This document shows positions 43,922 to 54,956 of a stretch of DNA of 64,000 nt, piece after piece. The position numbers were made by a program, and so were the translations under genes. Each line of letters starts with the position of its first letter. The first letter of the stretch is position 1. The notes beneath the pieces are model-generated. The model was not told where the DNA came from. It ran no database searches and was given only the letters and a program-made list of their open reading frames with translations. The DNA is from Thamnaconus septentrionalis. Its lineage: Eukaryota > Chordata > Actinopteri > Tetraodontiformes > Monacanthidae. The DNA lies in NCBI GenBank assembly GCA_009823395.1, contig CM020515.1, positions 6,494,989 to 6,558,988 of the forward strand, written 5' to 3'.

Positions 43922-45863
43922 CCTTTGTGATGTAAAGGTAGAAGAAGTCGCAGTAGAAAATGGTCTGCACGACGCCCGACACCACGGCGATCTGGTCGAA
44001 GACGCCCTCCGTGTGGTAGCGCCACACCCAGTTGGCGATGTAGAGTGCGCGGTAGAGGCCGAGGAAGAAGAGGTAGTGGGTGGTGATGGACTCCGCCTCG
44101 CCCGTCTTGGAGATCATGAACAGCTGTGGCATGATGGCCACCGACTCCAGGAAGATGGAGAAGGTCCACAGGATCTGGGGAACGTGATACTTTTTGAGAT
44201 CATTTTGCTTTGGCCTTTCGAGCTATAAAACCCCCAGGAAACCTCCGGCATGTTAAACCCTCTGTTTGTATACACTCCCGCAAAAACAACTAGCATTAGC
44301 TTTATGCTAAAACTGACGTTTCACCTCCTTTAACTCGGAAGGGGCCAAAAACAACACCTCACCGGGAAGTGTCGTTCCAAACGAGGTGATACTGCCCTTT
44401 GTGACATCACAAAAGGAGGGAAGGACGGACTTTTTTTTCATCATCTCATCTGTGGAGGTCTCCAACAGGCTACCTTTGGTCAAAACCGAGGCATCTTGCT
44501 GGTCAAAGCTGATTTTGAAAAGCTCGGTGGGTTTCAATGATTCTTCCGAAGTGGCTGCTTACCTCCAGCGGGGTGAAAGCATAGTTTTCCAGGAAGGAGA
44601 GGCCGATGACTGGCACCAGCAGGAACTCGATGCGGAAGGTGTCATTCTCAGAATCGTAGGTGTTCCTGAAGCGCATGTAGATCAGGTACACGGTGGCATA
44701 GGACATGGCCAGGAACACCACCTGGTGGCGGAATCACAAGGTTTGTAAGCGATGTAGATAAATATCTTATTTTTTTTGGACTTTGGACTACTTTTTGTTG
44801 CTGTAATGCAAATTTCCCCAATGTGGGATTAAGAAAGGCGTTCTATTCTATTCTCCAGTCCAAAAATGGGATGACATGTTGCGTAGTCTTGTTTCAATAG
44901 CTGGAAAATTGTACACTTTGTTTTAATTCCCTACACTGATTGCATTAATGCCACTTCTGTATCATATCAGTCAAAGAAGTCTTGCCAGAGGAAAACAACA
45001 ACAACAACAGATTTAACTGTTAAATTGCTCCGCAACAAATTACAGTCATTTATTTACTGACCCCTTTTGACTGGAGGTAATCTCAACGTGTTTGACCTGC
45101 TTGCTTGTCTGGACAGAACACATGACCAAGGCTACTGGCCTTGGAGAACAGGCTTTGTGCTCAATATTTTTGAGTCTGTGAGTGACACTGTGTAAATTTG
45201 CATTTTTATTTCTTTATTTATTTATTTATTCAATTTTTACCTTCATGACGGTGTTATATGCCGAGATGTAGTTGGTGAACAAGTCAAGGTACCTGGTGGT
45301 AAAGACAAGGGCAAACAGCACCTGAGATTTCCCAGAGATGCCTGCAGGGGGGGAATAGAAAGAGAACAACAAGTCACATCTAGTCACAACAACGCACTAA
45401 ATTGTGAAACACTCAAAATTCGGCATCAGCAAGAGGGGATAAATGGCAATTACGACTTTTGTTTGCATTGCAAGACTGAGGCGTCATACGTGGTGCAGGC
45501 AGTCGGATTGCTCTGCTAACATTGCCACGTCGCTGCCACTTTTTTTTGTTGCACAACTATTATGCACTGCGCAATGCAAAAAATACATGAAAAAAAACAA
45601 ACAAAACAACAACCCACAAAATACCAGTTCCAGAAACTACCAACACAACAAAAACCACCCTTAAAGCAGCTACAAGCCGTGCAAACTGAGGATGTACATT
45701 AGGCAGCCATGGACCAGGCAGCCTCCGCCAAGTTCCAAAGTGCAGGACCGTGTCAGTGTGTGTCTTGCCTACCAGCGCAGGATTTGGACCTCCATATCTT
45801 CACTAACAGGATAACGATGGCCAAGAGGTGGGACACGTCACCGGCCAGACGAAATATATTCAT
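43922..45863 (-). CDS. kdelr3: KDEL endoplasmic reticulum protein retention receptor 3 (last exon uncertain)
   Basis: Seven-helix Golgi/ER receptor that binds C-terminal KDEL-type signals and returns ER residents by COPI vesicles. Exons: 45863-45773 ([20 protein letters not shown]), 45341-45241 ([20 protein letters not shown]), 44721-44563 (with [20 protein letters not shown]) and 44174-43922 (with [20 protein letters not shown], ending [11 protein letters not shown]). They total 604 bases and phases match. DSENDTF and [12 protein letters not shown] favour KDELR3 over KDELR1/2. The family is about 212 residues, so only the last ~11 codons (normally including the lysine-rich cytoplasmic tail) are missing. 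The neighbouring kcnj4 supports orthology to the 22q13 gene. Confidence 0.92.
44780..44860 (+). mobile_element. Fragment of a LINE 3' end
   Basis: GCAAATTTCCCCAATGTGGG followed by ATTAAGAAAGGC and a TTCTA repeat resembles the L2-type LINE tail common in fish. It lies in the kdelr3 intron between exons 2 and 3. Confidence 0.6.
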
Positions 45864-46200
45864 GTTGTTGAGTTTTCTCCCTCGGGTTGGCTAAAAAAAA
45901 AAAAAAAAAGTGCAAGAAAACTTGGAAAGCAGGAGAGCGCTGGCTAGCCGAAAAAAAAAGAACACGCACACAAAATATACAGCAAAAAAGCCGCAGAAGC
46001 TAACGGCTACCTCGGCTATAATTATGGGGGGAAAGCTCGTCGATTCGTTTTCTGAAGAAGTCCGGACGGATATCAACAACACGGCCGTGTCCCTTCCTCA
46101 ACTCCGCTGTTTCTGCGCTGATGGGAGAGAGAAGTTCTTCCAGCCGGAGGAGGTGACGTGGCTGACAGCTCGGCTCGGGTGGGCAGCGGCAACTTAAATG
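45864..46200 (-). promoter_or_regulatory. kdelr3: Probable kdelr3 promoter and 5' UTR
   Basis: Sequence directly upstream of the kdelr3 ATG (45863), with raised CG content from about 46020 to 46180 compared with the AT-rich region beyond. An A run lies at 45894-45909. No splice donor or core promoter box was recognised. Confidence 0.4.
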
Positions 46201-47698
46201 GTACTCTCGTTTCTGGTTCTTCTTCTTCTTTGTGTGTGTTTTTTTTGAGCGGCTCGCAATAGCAGCTTTAGGCGCACACTGCCGCCTACTGTCGTGAAGT
46301 ACACAAGGCAGGCTAACGAGCAAAACGAAACAAAATAAAACAAAAAAATAAATAAATGAGTGCAACAGATTTTTTTTTGTCTCTTAAATATTGCTGTAGT
46401 TTCTCAGAGTTGTTTCCTTCAAATACAACAAGTACAACGTATTTGTACGCGCTCAGAAATTTCCACTCTATTGCATGCAGGGCAAACTTGTGAGTTTGTT
46501 TTCTATTATTGGACAAAACACTTCATTCTGGCAATTGTGATTAAATGTTAATTTACTCAGAACCACCTCTTTAATCTCTTTCATTTTCTATTCTATCATC
46601 TTGTCACGTATCTAATTTTGTTTCTGCTTTGGACTCTTTTGTTACAATTTTTAGGCTTTGTTTCTTAGAATATTGTCATGGCGCCTCAAAAATATATGTC
46701 AAATTTAGGAAAGCCCTATGATTCCTGTCTCAAGTTTCTCTTGGGTCATTGGCGTGTTTTACCCTGCCTGAGCAGCAGATGGCGACAAGCGACTGCTAAT
46801 AGAAGTAAAAACTATAAACTGCAAACATAACAGTCTGATACATTTCTCTCTGTGCATTCTTTTACGTCGTCGGTTAGTTGAAATGCTTCTTCTTATTTCA
46901 AAACCCGTACGATTACAGGCTCTGCTACATTGAATTTGTTCCTGTGCAACAGCAATTTTATCTCAGAAGATTTTCAACTCATTGGGCAATCCTATAAAAT
47001 TTTACAAATACCTAAAATATTCTACATGAGTGAGCTAATTCTGAAACCAAATCCATCAAATCTATTATTCTCTCTCTCTGTCTAAGTCACTTTCCAGACT
47101 TCTAACCACTTCAACCCACTTCTCATCACTCAGTATTTCCCCTGCAGCTACATCTTACCAGCTAGGCCCCCTTTTTGACGCAATGCTGCTGACTTTGGAC
47201 GCTTCCTCCGCCCCTGCATCCCACTCTCTGTCATCTATAGCATCTATGGCAGTGTGGAAAAAAAAACCAAAACCATCACAGGAAGCAAACCTTTTCCCAC
47301 AAATGCGTCTTATTCACCCCATAAAGAGAGAAAGCCAATCATAATCAATCAGATCGTCTCATGATTTGATTGGTTCTCTCTCGCTTTGAATTTTGAGACA
47401 CTATGAAAAATATTCATCAAGTTTCAAATTTGTGAGTCCACTGTGCGCAGTCTACTACTCAGAGTTGAACTGTAGGGAACATCCTGTGTGCAGAGATGAG
47501 CCATACATACAATACTATAACGGGCATGTGCTGAGCTAAAGGTTATGGGAATTAATCTGACACCCAGGCCTGATTAGTTACTATTTATACACATGCACAC
47601 TATCCCATGTATCCTGTGGAGTCTGTCTAACTGCTTGGTCATCTTCTCCTCTGATGCTGTCTGTCTCTGTCTCAACCAAGTCTCTCACAGTATCTGAA

Positions 47699-47743
<45 letters not shown>

Positions 47744-49600
47744 CCTACAATTGTCCATACACTGTTGGGTTTCTGGTTTCTTGGTTTATTCTTGTACGAT
47801 TTCCTATTCTCCTTTTTTGTTTTGTGACATCCGCCTCCTTCTTCCTCCTCTGTGAAAGATGCACACAGGTGCACACCCACATCTCTATTCTGAGGATGAG
47901 TATTTAGAATAAATGTCCGCCCCCTACCCCACTCCTTCTCTATAAGTTAGGGAATGGAGGACAGTCAGAGGAGCAAGGTGCTGGGAGAAGGTGGAGGGAG
48001 GCTTTGGCCGACGGCAGAGTGGGAGTTTCCATAGAAACGCTTTGGCTCATTTCATTTTTGCTGTATGCCAGTTCTTGGTTCGGAGATTCTAAATAAAACT
48101 GGAAAAAAAATCTTTCTCTGGGTTGGTTTTATAATTGAGGCAAATAAGATCAGACAAATTCCAATTAGCAGCACTGTCTTTCCCTGTGGAATCACATGCC
48201 ACATTCAGTTCGAGCTTTTTCAAAACAAAGAAGCCAATGAAAATTTTATTTTCAGCAATATTTCTAGGAATCAACCCTGCCAAAAAAAAAAAAACTCCCG
48301 AAAAATGACCAATGTCCACTTGTTACGTCTTTTCTTCATTGTCCTCACCCTCAAGCGTGTGCCGAGACGCACACCTCTGAACACTAGCCCATTGTGATGT
48401 CACAAAAGAGCACTGACGCATCATCATGTACATACACCAGGTTAGCGATGAGTTTGTTTCACCCTCCGAGTTCACTTTGCACTACTTTCTGTCCTCTTCT
48501 GAAGGTGGACCACGGATTCCTGCAGTGTTCTGTGCCTCCACTGCAGTTTTAGTCTTTTTTTTGGCACTTCCTTTCCTTCCAGAGCACATCAGCACAACCA
48601 CACCGGACCAACTTGGCATTTGAAAGTTCTGCTTTGTTCTTGGATCCTATCGTCCAACCGGAGAAGGACTCATTTTGCAACCAAAAAAAACAACAAAATC
48701 AACAGAACAAGTGAGACCTGCTTCAAAAACAGAAATAAATCACATCATGAGTCTGACTGTAAATGGAAAGTGTAATTTGCCGTCTACACTCACCGATCCA
48801 CAGATTTTAATGGTGGTTTTAAACACTGTAAAACAGTGACTACTGGTCCAACATGTTGAATTCTTTCAAACTGATCTGGTATTAGACCTTCTGTGTGCAA
48901 TAGCTTGACTTGGAAAATGAAAAAGAGCCATTTTCCTTTCCAAATTTTCAAACATTTTTCGACTTTATCAATGCAACCGTCTTGATGAGAGCTGCCCAAA
49001 GAGGTGCAGGTCATAAAGTAAGCTAAGTCCCATTTTGCCAATTTAGCTTTTCTGATCAGCCAAGAGGAAAAAACTGAAGCATCTTGACTACTTTAGTTCT
49101 GAGTGACGTAGAAAATTAGGCCCCATATAACATTTTGCAGAACTTGAGTCACTTCCATTTAATTATTTGATTTAACTGATGCATGACAGCGTCAGAAGTT
49201 AATGGAATACAACAATGATAGGCATCACTGGGGACACCTTTCTTAATCCCACTAGTTCAGGATGAATGTGTGAGTCCTGATCATTGGTTTAATCAGAAAT
49301 CGTGCAGATGTTAAATCCCAACAGGCTGTGGAAAAGGACTCTAAACACAGGGATGCAGGAGAGCATAAAGAGTCCGATGACTCCCACTGCTGGCCGTAGG
49401 AGGTTAGAGAAGGGCAGCGGTGGCCTGTGAGGATGCAAATACGACGGGGCGGATGTCGGACGGGTCATCGCTGTGGTGATGGCAGCTAACTTGAAAGCCC
49501 CCACAAGACTCCCACCTGTTGCAGCATCCATGCAGAAGCAGAGACGGCCCCGGCAAGTCATGACTCAAACGAACCCTCTCCCGCTGACACGGAACGGCGG
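46201..49600. other. Intergenic region between kdelr3 and kcnj4
   Basis: AT-rich, without exon-like segments that I can support. It holds an (AAC)n microsatellite at 47700-47743 and short A runs. Confidence 0.5.
47700..47743. repeat. (AAC)n microsatellite
   Basis: About 14 AAC units. Confidence 0.95.
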
Positions 49601-50076
49601 GTGTTATTCAACACCTACACGCGCTCAGAGTGCACAGCAGCCCATCCCGCACGCACTGCACAGCCTCAGCTCCTCTTCCTTACCCCCGTCTCTTTCTCCA
49701 TCTCTGTCCCGCCACCTCTCCTAATTTCCAGACGCAGGCCCCACAGAGGTGGACTGACACAGCGCTCTGAGCCGGAGGGGTGGGGGGCACGAGTGCGCAC
49801 GGGAGAGCGTGCACACACAGACGGCGGGATTATAGCCGGTGAGCGAAGGAGGCTGGCAGGAGGACAGGAGCGGATTAAAAGAGACGAGCCGCACGGGGGG
49901 AAAGGAATGAAAAAAAGACGAAGAAGAAACTAAAAGCGTGAACTGGACCAGAAGAAGAAGAAGAAAGAATAGGAGAGGAGGGAGCGCAGGTGACAGCAGC
50001 ATCAGGATGTGGGACCTTCACTCTGGTCAGTGAAAAGCAGGAGTTGCAGTGACAAAAAAAAAAAAAAAAATACAAG
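49600..50076 (+). promoter_or_regulatory. kcnj4: Candidate kcnj4 promoter and non-coding first exon
   Basis: A CG- and purine-rich block (49730-49920) is followed by a strong donor ACAAG|GTAAGT at 50076/50077. The next acceptor used would be that of the coding exon at 53671. The transcription start cannot be placed. The link to kcnj4 is inferred from strand and order. Confidence 0.45.
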
Positions 50077-52221
50077 GTAAGTCAAGTTTATTGTCATTTT
50101 TGATCAAGTGATTCAGTTTCATCAAGATGCATCTGTCATTATAATATCTGTTTAAACAATGTCAATCTTTTTTTTCTTAAACTTTATCTTTCTGATCACA
50201 AACATTCAGAGCCGTAGCTGTTTTATTTTGAATCGATGCTTTTCCGACAGCTGGAGCTCTCAAATCAACAATAAGCACGCAGACTGTCAGGCTCAAACAT
50301 AATGGAAACAGTAGGATCGCGCAAGCGGGCAAACTTGCACCCCACTACCTCTGATGAGGCCAAGATCATTGTAAATAGCATCAAATGGGTCGGGGGGGAA
50401 AATTGATTTCAAACATGTAAATGTTTGATATTTTTTTACAATTACAATCTGTTCCAGGTGGAATAAAATTTGAGATTTCACTGTGCACCTGTTGATCATC
50501 CTTCCTCAGAACACCTCAGAATCCTTTGGAGAGAGCAAGATTCAGAGGAAATGTGAGAGGGATAGTGCAACAAAACGATAAGAAGTCCTGAAAGGAAAGC
50601 AAAATGTGTAACTAAAATATAATGTCAAAAATGTCGAAACCTCAGATCAGATTAATAATCTGTCAGTTTTCTTCTCACAGTAGAATCCATCAGATGTTTT
50701 GCTCTCTTAAAAGAATGAATTTACCCATGTTGACAAGATGTATTTCTATTTCTCAAGAATTTGTCTCAAGACAATAACAGCTTGAAAAATTGCAAAATGT
50801 AGGCATCTGTGATAATTTTTTTGTAATTGTTTGAAAACTTTGTTGTAAAATCTGAAATGAAGCCAACATGGAGGCTGTGTGGGAATATTTCTTTGCAGCG
50901 GCTGACGGCTACTCTGTGGGTTGGCTCGTGACAAGCAGAGGTGAAGCCAGCGTTGCTATCCAGGAAGAAAATAAGGAAGTGAGGCAAAGCTCAATCTACT
51001 CATTCGACTGACTGCGCTTGGATGAAAAATCGGTCTTCACAATTTGAATTAAAAGACACTCCAAGCCTTTTAGCACAATTATTTCATACATTGTACACCG
51101 TACGCCCCTTAACTGGACAATTTCCCTCTTCTTTTCACGTCATGTGGTGGTTTCACTTGTCCCTGACCATCACAGACGCTCAAGGTACATTTATTTCTGC
51201 ATCTTAATCCCCCAACCAACCTGTTGTCCCGCATCTCTTTCCTTCTTTTGGGATTATCTGTCAGGAAATCTCCCAGGGGCCACGTGTTAAAATGATTTGG
51301 AGACATTCTCCCTCACTTCAGAGAGCGGAGATTAGGGTGGGTTAGAGGTCTGTGATCCGGAGGATGAGGCAGGGAAACAGCAATGCAGTAAAAAACAAAA
51401 AAAAAAGAAGAAAAAAAATGTGCAGGTGTGCAGAATCAGAGCGTTTGCAATTTTAGCATGAAGACTCTCAGCTGCAACTATGTATCTTGAATCATACAAG
51501 TCTAAATCAAAAGAAATGTTGCTTGCTATACAGCTTGGCAAGGGGGAAAAAAAGCTAAATTTAACCTAACATTGCGTATGCACTCTGCGTAAATGTTTCT
51601 CTTTCTCTCTCGGCCACCCAGCTCAGGAGGGGAAGAGGTCCTTCTCGTTGCCGCCTCATTTAGAAAATCAATCAATCACCCCTTTGCCCCCGTCTGTTCT
51701 TCCATGTCTGCCTGCCGTCTATGACTCATGCTAAAAGAGCACTTAATGCCACGTACAGCTCGTCCGGTGAAGCCACTGCACCCCCGCCCTCCCTTTCCCC
51801 CGAAATGAGACAGCAGATGTGTTACTATGGCAACTGGCCTCTCTGATGGACCCCAGATTTTGTTTTTTTCCCTTCCGGTGACCAACAAACTGTTGCTTGG
51901 CATGGCTCTCACAACACAAATACCTGCCTTTTTTTTCAACTCTCTCTCAACTCTCAACCCATAATCAGTCTGACGGACTAATTGGATCCTGGACTAAAAA
52001 AAACATTTGAATGTATTTCTGTTACATTTTGTCCTGATCAGCTTCATAAACTTCTGATTGCTCTTGAATAGAATAAAACTAGATGGAACTATGCACCAAG
52101 GGCACGAAATGGATTACAACAACACCAAAGTCACACCAAATGTCTGTTGCTATCTAGTTCCATCCTAGATAGCTAGCTAGCCAGCCAGCCAGCTAGCTAG
52201 CAAGCTAGAAGATAGATAGAC

Positions 52222-52277
<56 letters not shown>

Positions 52278-53670
52278 GTTTTGGGGGGAAACTGTCCTCC
52301 CTTTACAATACTTTGTTCTGTTTTTTTTCAAAAAAGTGGTAATTGATGATTTCTGGCTGCTTCCACCTTCTATTTATAGTTACGGCTCGGAGGTGGAAGG
52401 ACTTATTTGGCAACTGTGCTGTTCTGTTCTTGTTCCCGAACCAAATACACGTGCATGAGGACAGACTGAACAGAACAGCGTCATCAGCTCATGCACATAT
52501 CAGACAGGAATAACCGCAGTAGTTCAGTTGTTTTTAAGTTGCACATTATGTATCTCATTATATAATATGTACTTAAAAACTTATTCATACTAATATTTAC
52601 TATTTTCTATACTATTGTAACAAATATGTATGTTAAATAAAATAAAATAAAAGACACAGAGATATCACACACAAAAGTATAAAAATTAAAATGCAACTTT
52701 AATTCTGAGTGACAAACCGCTTTGTGTCAGGGCTTTTAGGAGAGTAAGATTATGTGGGAGTTTTCCTCAGTATTTTGGGAACAGACAGTCTTACATAATT
52801 ACATAAAACAACTCCTGAGCTGTGCTCATGTCAAGATTAGACTCAAGATTGTTCTGGAAGACAAACATTATTTCCATGGCGCTGACAGAAAAAAAAGCAT
52901 TGTGTTGTAACACAAACCAGGGGTTTGGAGACAGCCAGTGTTTTTTTTTTATTTGATTTTTTTTAAAATCACCCAACATGAGCCTCATATATGGCATACA
53001 TTTTACATGGATGCTTACCTGAACTAGTATATCCATATTTCGAGCCATGTGTCAGTTTATGTCCATTAGAGAAAGAACTTGAAGGTGGGAGAGACAATAA
53101 TGTGAAAAACAAATATCTATATTTTACAAAAGGTCTGACATGATGCTGGATACGTTACTGTGTTTGGGTCAAAATTCTGGCTGAGGTGACCATTAAAAAA
53201 GAAATCTATGTTAGTTTTTGTGACAGTTTTTTTTCCAGTTCCTCATCATAATTCGCTAAAACGACTCGGGGAGGTAGACACAGACAGTTCTTGAAATGAA
53301 TCTTACGGGGTCTCTGCAGCAGCAAGATTCATCAGTTGACACACTGTCTGCCTTCCTGCCGCCGTTCAGGACTTACCGTGTAGTCAGTTGTGTCAATCAG
53401 GCCGCCAGTGAATCGTGACACAGTGAGCGCTCAACCTACTGACTGAGGGTTGTAAATTTTGTCCATATCACCTGCAGCAGACAAGAGAGAACCATATTTT
53501 AAAAGCAGTAGAAAGCAGGTAAAACCGTCATGAAAAAGAAAGATAAAGAATGGAGGATTTAATGAAATATCACCTCTGTGCACAAAGTTACTGCGTGTAA
53601 GTTCAAATGCTGGCCTTTTGGTTTTATTGATTGGACTGATTGGGCTGACTGGATTAACTCCTTCCCGCAG
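50077..53670. other. Proposed first intron of kcnj4
   Basis: AT-rich, with a TAGC/CAGC plus (GATA)n microsatellite at 52168-52277. No additional exon or mobile-element terminus was supported. Confidence 0.45.
52168..52277. repeat. (TAGC)n/(CAGC)n/(GATA)n compound microsatellite
   Basis: TAGC and CAGC tetramers are followed by about 17 GATA units with one GACA. Confidence 0.95.
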
Positions 53671-53781
53671 GCTCCTGTCAGTGTCGCATGAACCCCACCC
53701 CCATGCAGAACGGAGTCTGTGCCTCAGGCCTCACCCCCTACCAGTGAGCACTGGTACCATGGGAACAAGCAGGTGCAACAG
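53671..53781 (+). CDS. kcnj4: Upstream coding exon of kcnj4 with uORF and strong start context
   Basis: It is bounded by CTCCTTCCCGCAG and CAACAG|GTGAGA. It holds a 19-codon uORF (ATG 53688, TGA 53745-53747) and, 11 bases after it, ACCATGG, an ideal initiation context. The frame from the ATG at 53759 reads MGTSRCN plus two bases. Joined to the main exon at 56796 it gives [13 protein letters not shown], which is homologous to the Kir2.1 N-terminus MGSVRTNRYSIVS. This match is why I place the start here. Confidence 0.8.
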
Positions 53782-54925
53782 GTGAGACCAAAGTCTTTGC
53801 GGGCCCCCCCATCGAAGGCCATTACGGCTTAACAACTAAGCGCTGGTGCTTCGCTTGTGATATTGGAGTGCTTCATCTTGAATTTTGAAAGTCTTCTGCT
53901 ATAAATCTGCCTAACCGTCTAAAACCCTTCTCTCTATCTGTAGCCATAGAGGAGTTCAGCGTCAAAGTTCAAACACGAAAGTGAAGGCAAGTGATATTTT
54001 TTCTCTTTCAGTCTTTTCATTGTTGAATTTATCAATTGTTGAGTGTAAATACAATGGGGTATCTCTTAAAGTGAGATGACATGCTGCATTTTTATCGAAA
54101 GGTCAGAAAAAAATGATTAACTGGATCACATTAAAATATAAGGACAATTTAACAGGTCGGCATCTTACTGAATCAAATTTTCAATCAGAACAAAACCCAA
54201 AGACAAGTGGATCAACCAATATTTTAATTTTTTTTTTAAAATTCAACATATGTGTACACCTCAAATTAACCCTAATTAGGCTTTCATTGGTTAGCCGTGT
54301 TTCATAGTTTCCCCCCGCCGGCTTTGGGCCGAAAAGCCATTAATCAGTATTAGTATTTCAGATGTAATGCATTCCGTGTGATACTAACAGGCTACAGGGG
54401 CTCATCCTAGCTCTTCTCTTATAGAGCTGGACAAATGTTGCTCAATGGAATTCATCCCCTTTACAGAATGAATATCAAGACAAGGACAGTAGTCCAAACA
54501 AACTGTGACCAGTGCGTGTAAATATACTGACTGGCCGGACTGCGAATTTCAGGATTTAATCCTTTGGCGATGTCGCCCTCTCCGGAAGTCTCGACATGGC
54601 TTGCACGCTGAGTGGACAGCTGTGCTTGATAATCGAGTGAAGCGGTCAGGTTGAGTCATATCAGGACCAGCTCAGAGATATTTATGGCAGACAGATCCCT
54701 CAAAAGGCCAAGGCCATCCTCCATTGTCCTGAACCAACGCACAGCGCTCTCTCCTTTCTTGGCAAGTGCAGCAGAAATATATGACTGAAGGCTTTTCAAC
54801 TGCGCAAGAAAACTAAGTGGTAATTGGCATTGCCCTGTCATAGATGTAATGTAAAGTACTGATTGATGTCTTTAACACAGAGTATGTGCAAGAAAGACTC
54901 CACCTTGGTTGTATGAAAAGGGTCT

Positions 54926-54956
<31 letters not shown>

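Noticed and set aside
45910..46197. Plus-strand reading frame of 95 codons upstream of kdelr3
   Set aside because: It begins in an A-rich region, has no family resemblance and overlaps the probable kdelr3 promoter.
53944..53986. Possible 43-base cassette exon between the kcnj4 exons
   Set aside because: It has an acceptor but only a GC donor, and inclusion would put the main exon out of frame. The direct join from 53781 to 56796 restores the Kir2 N-terminus.
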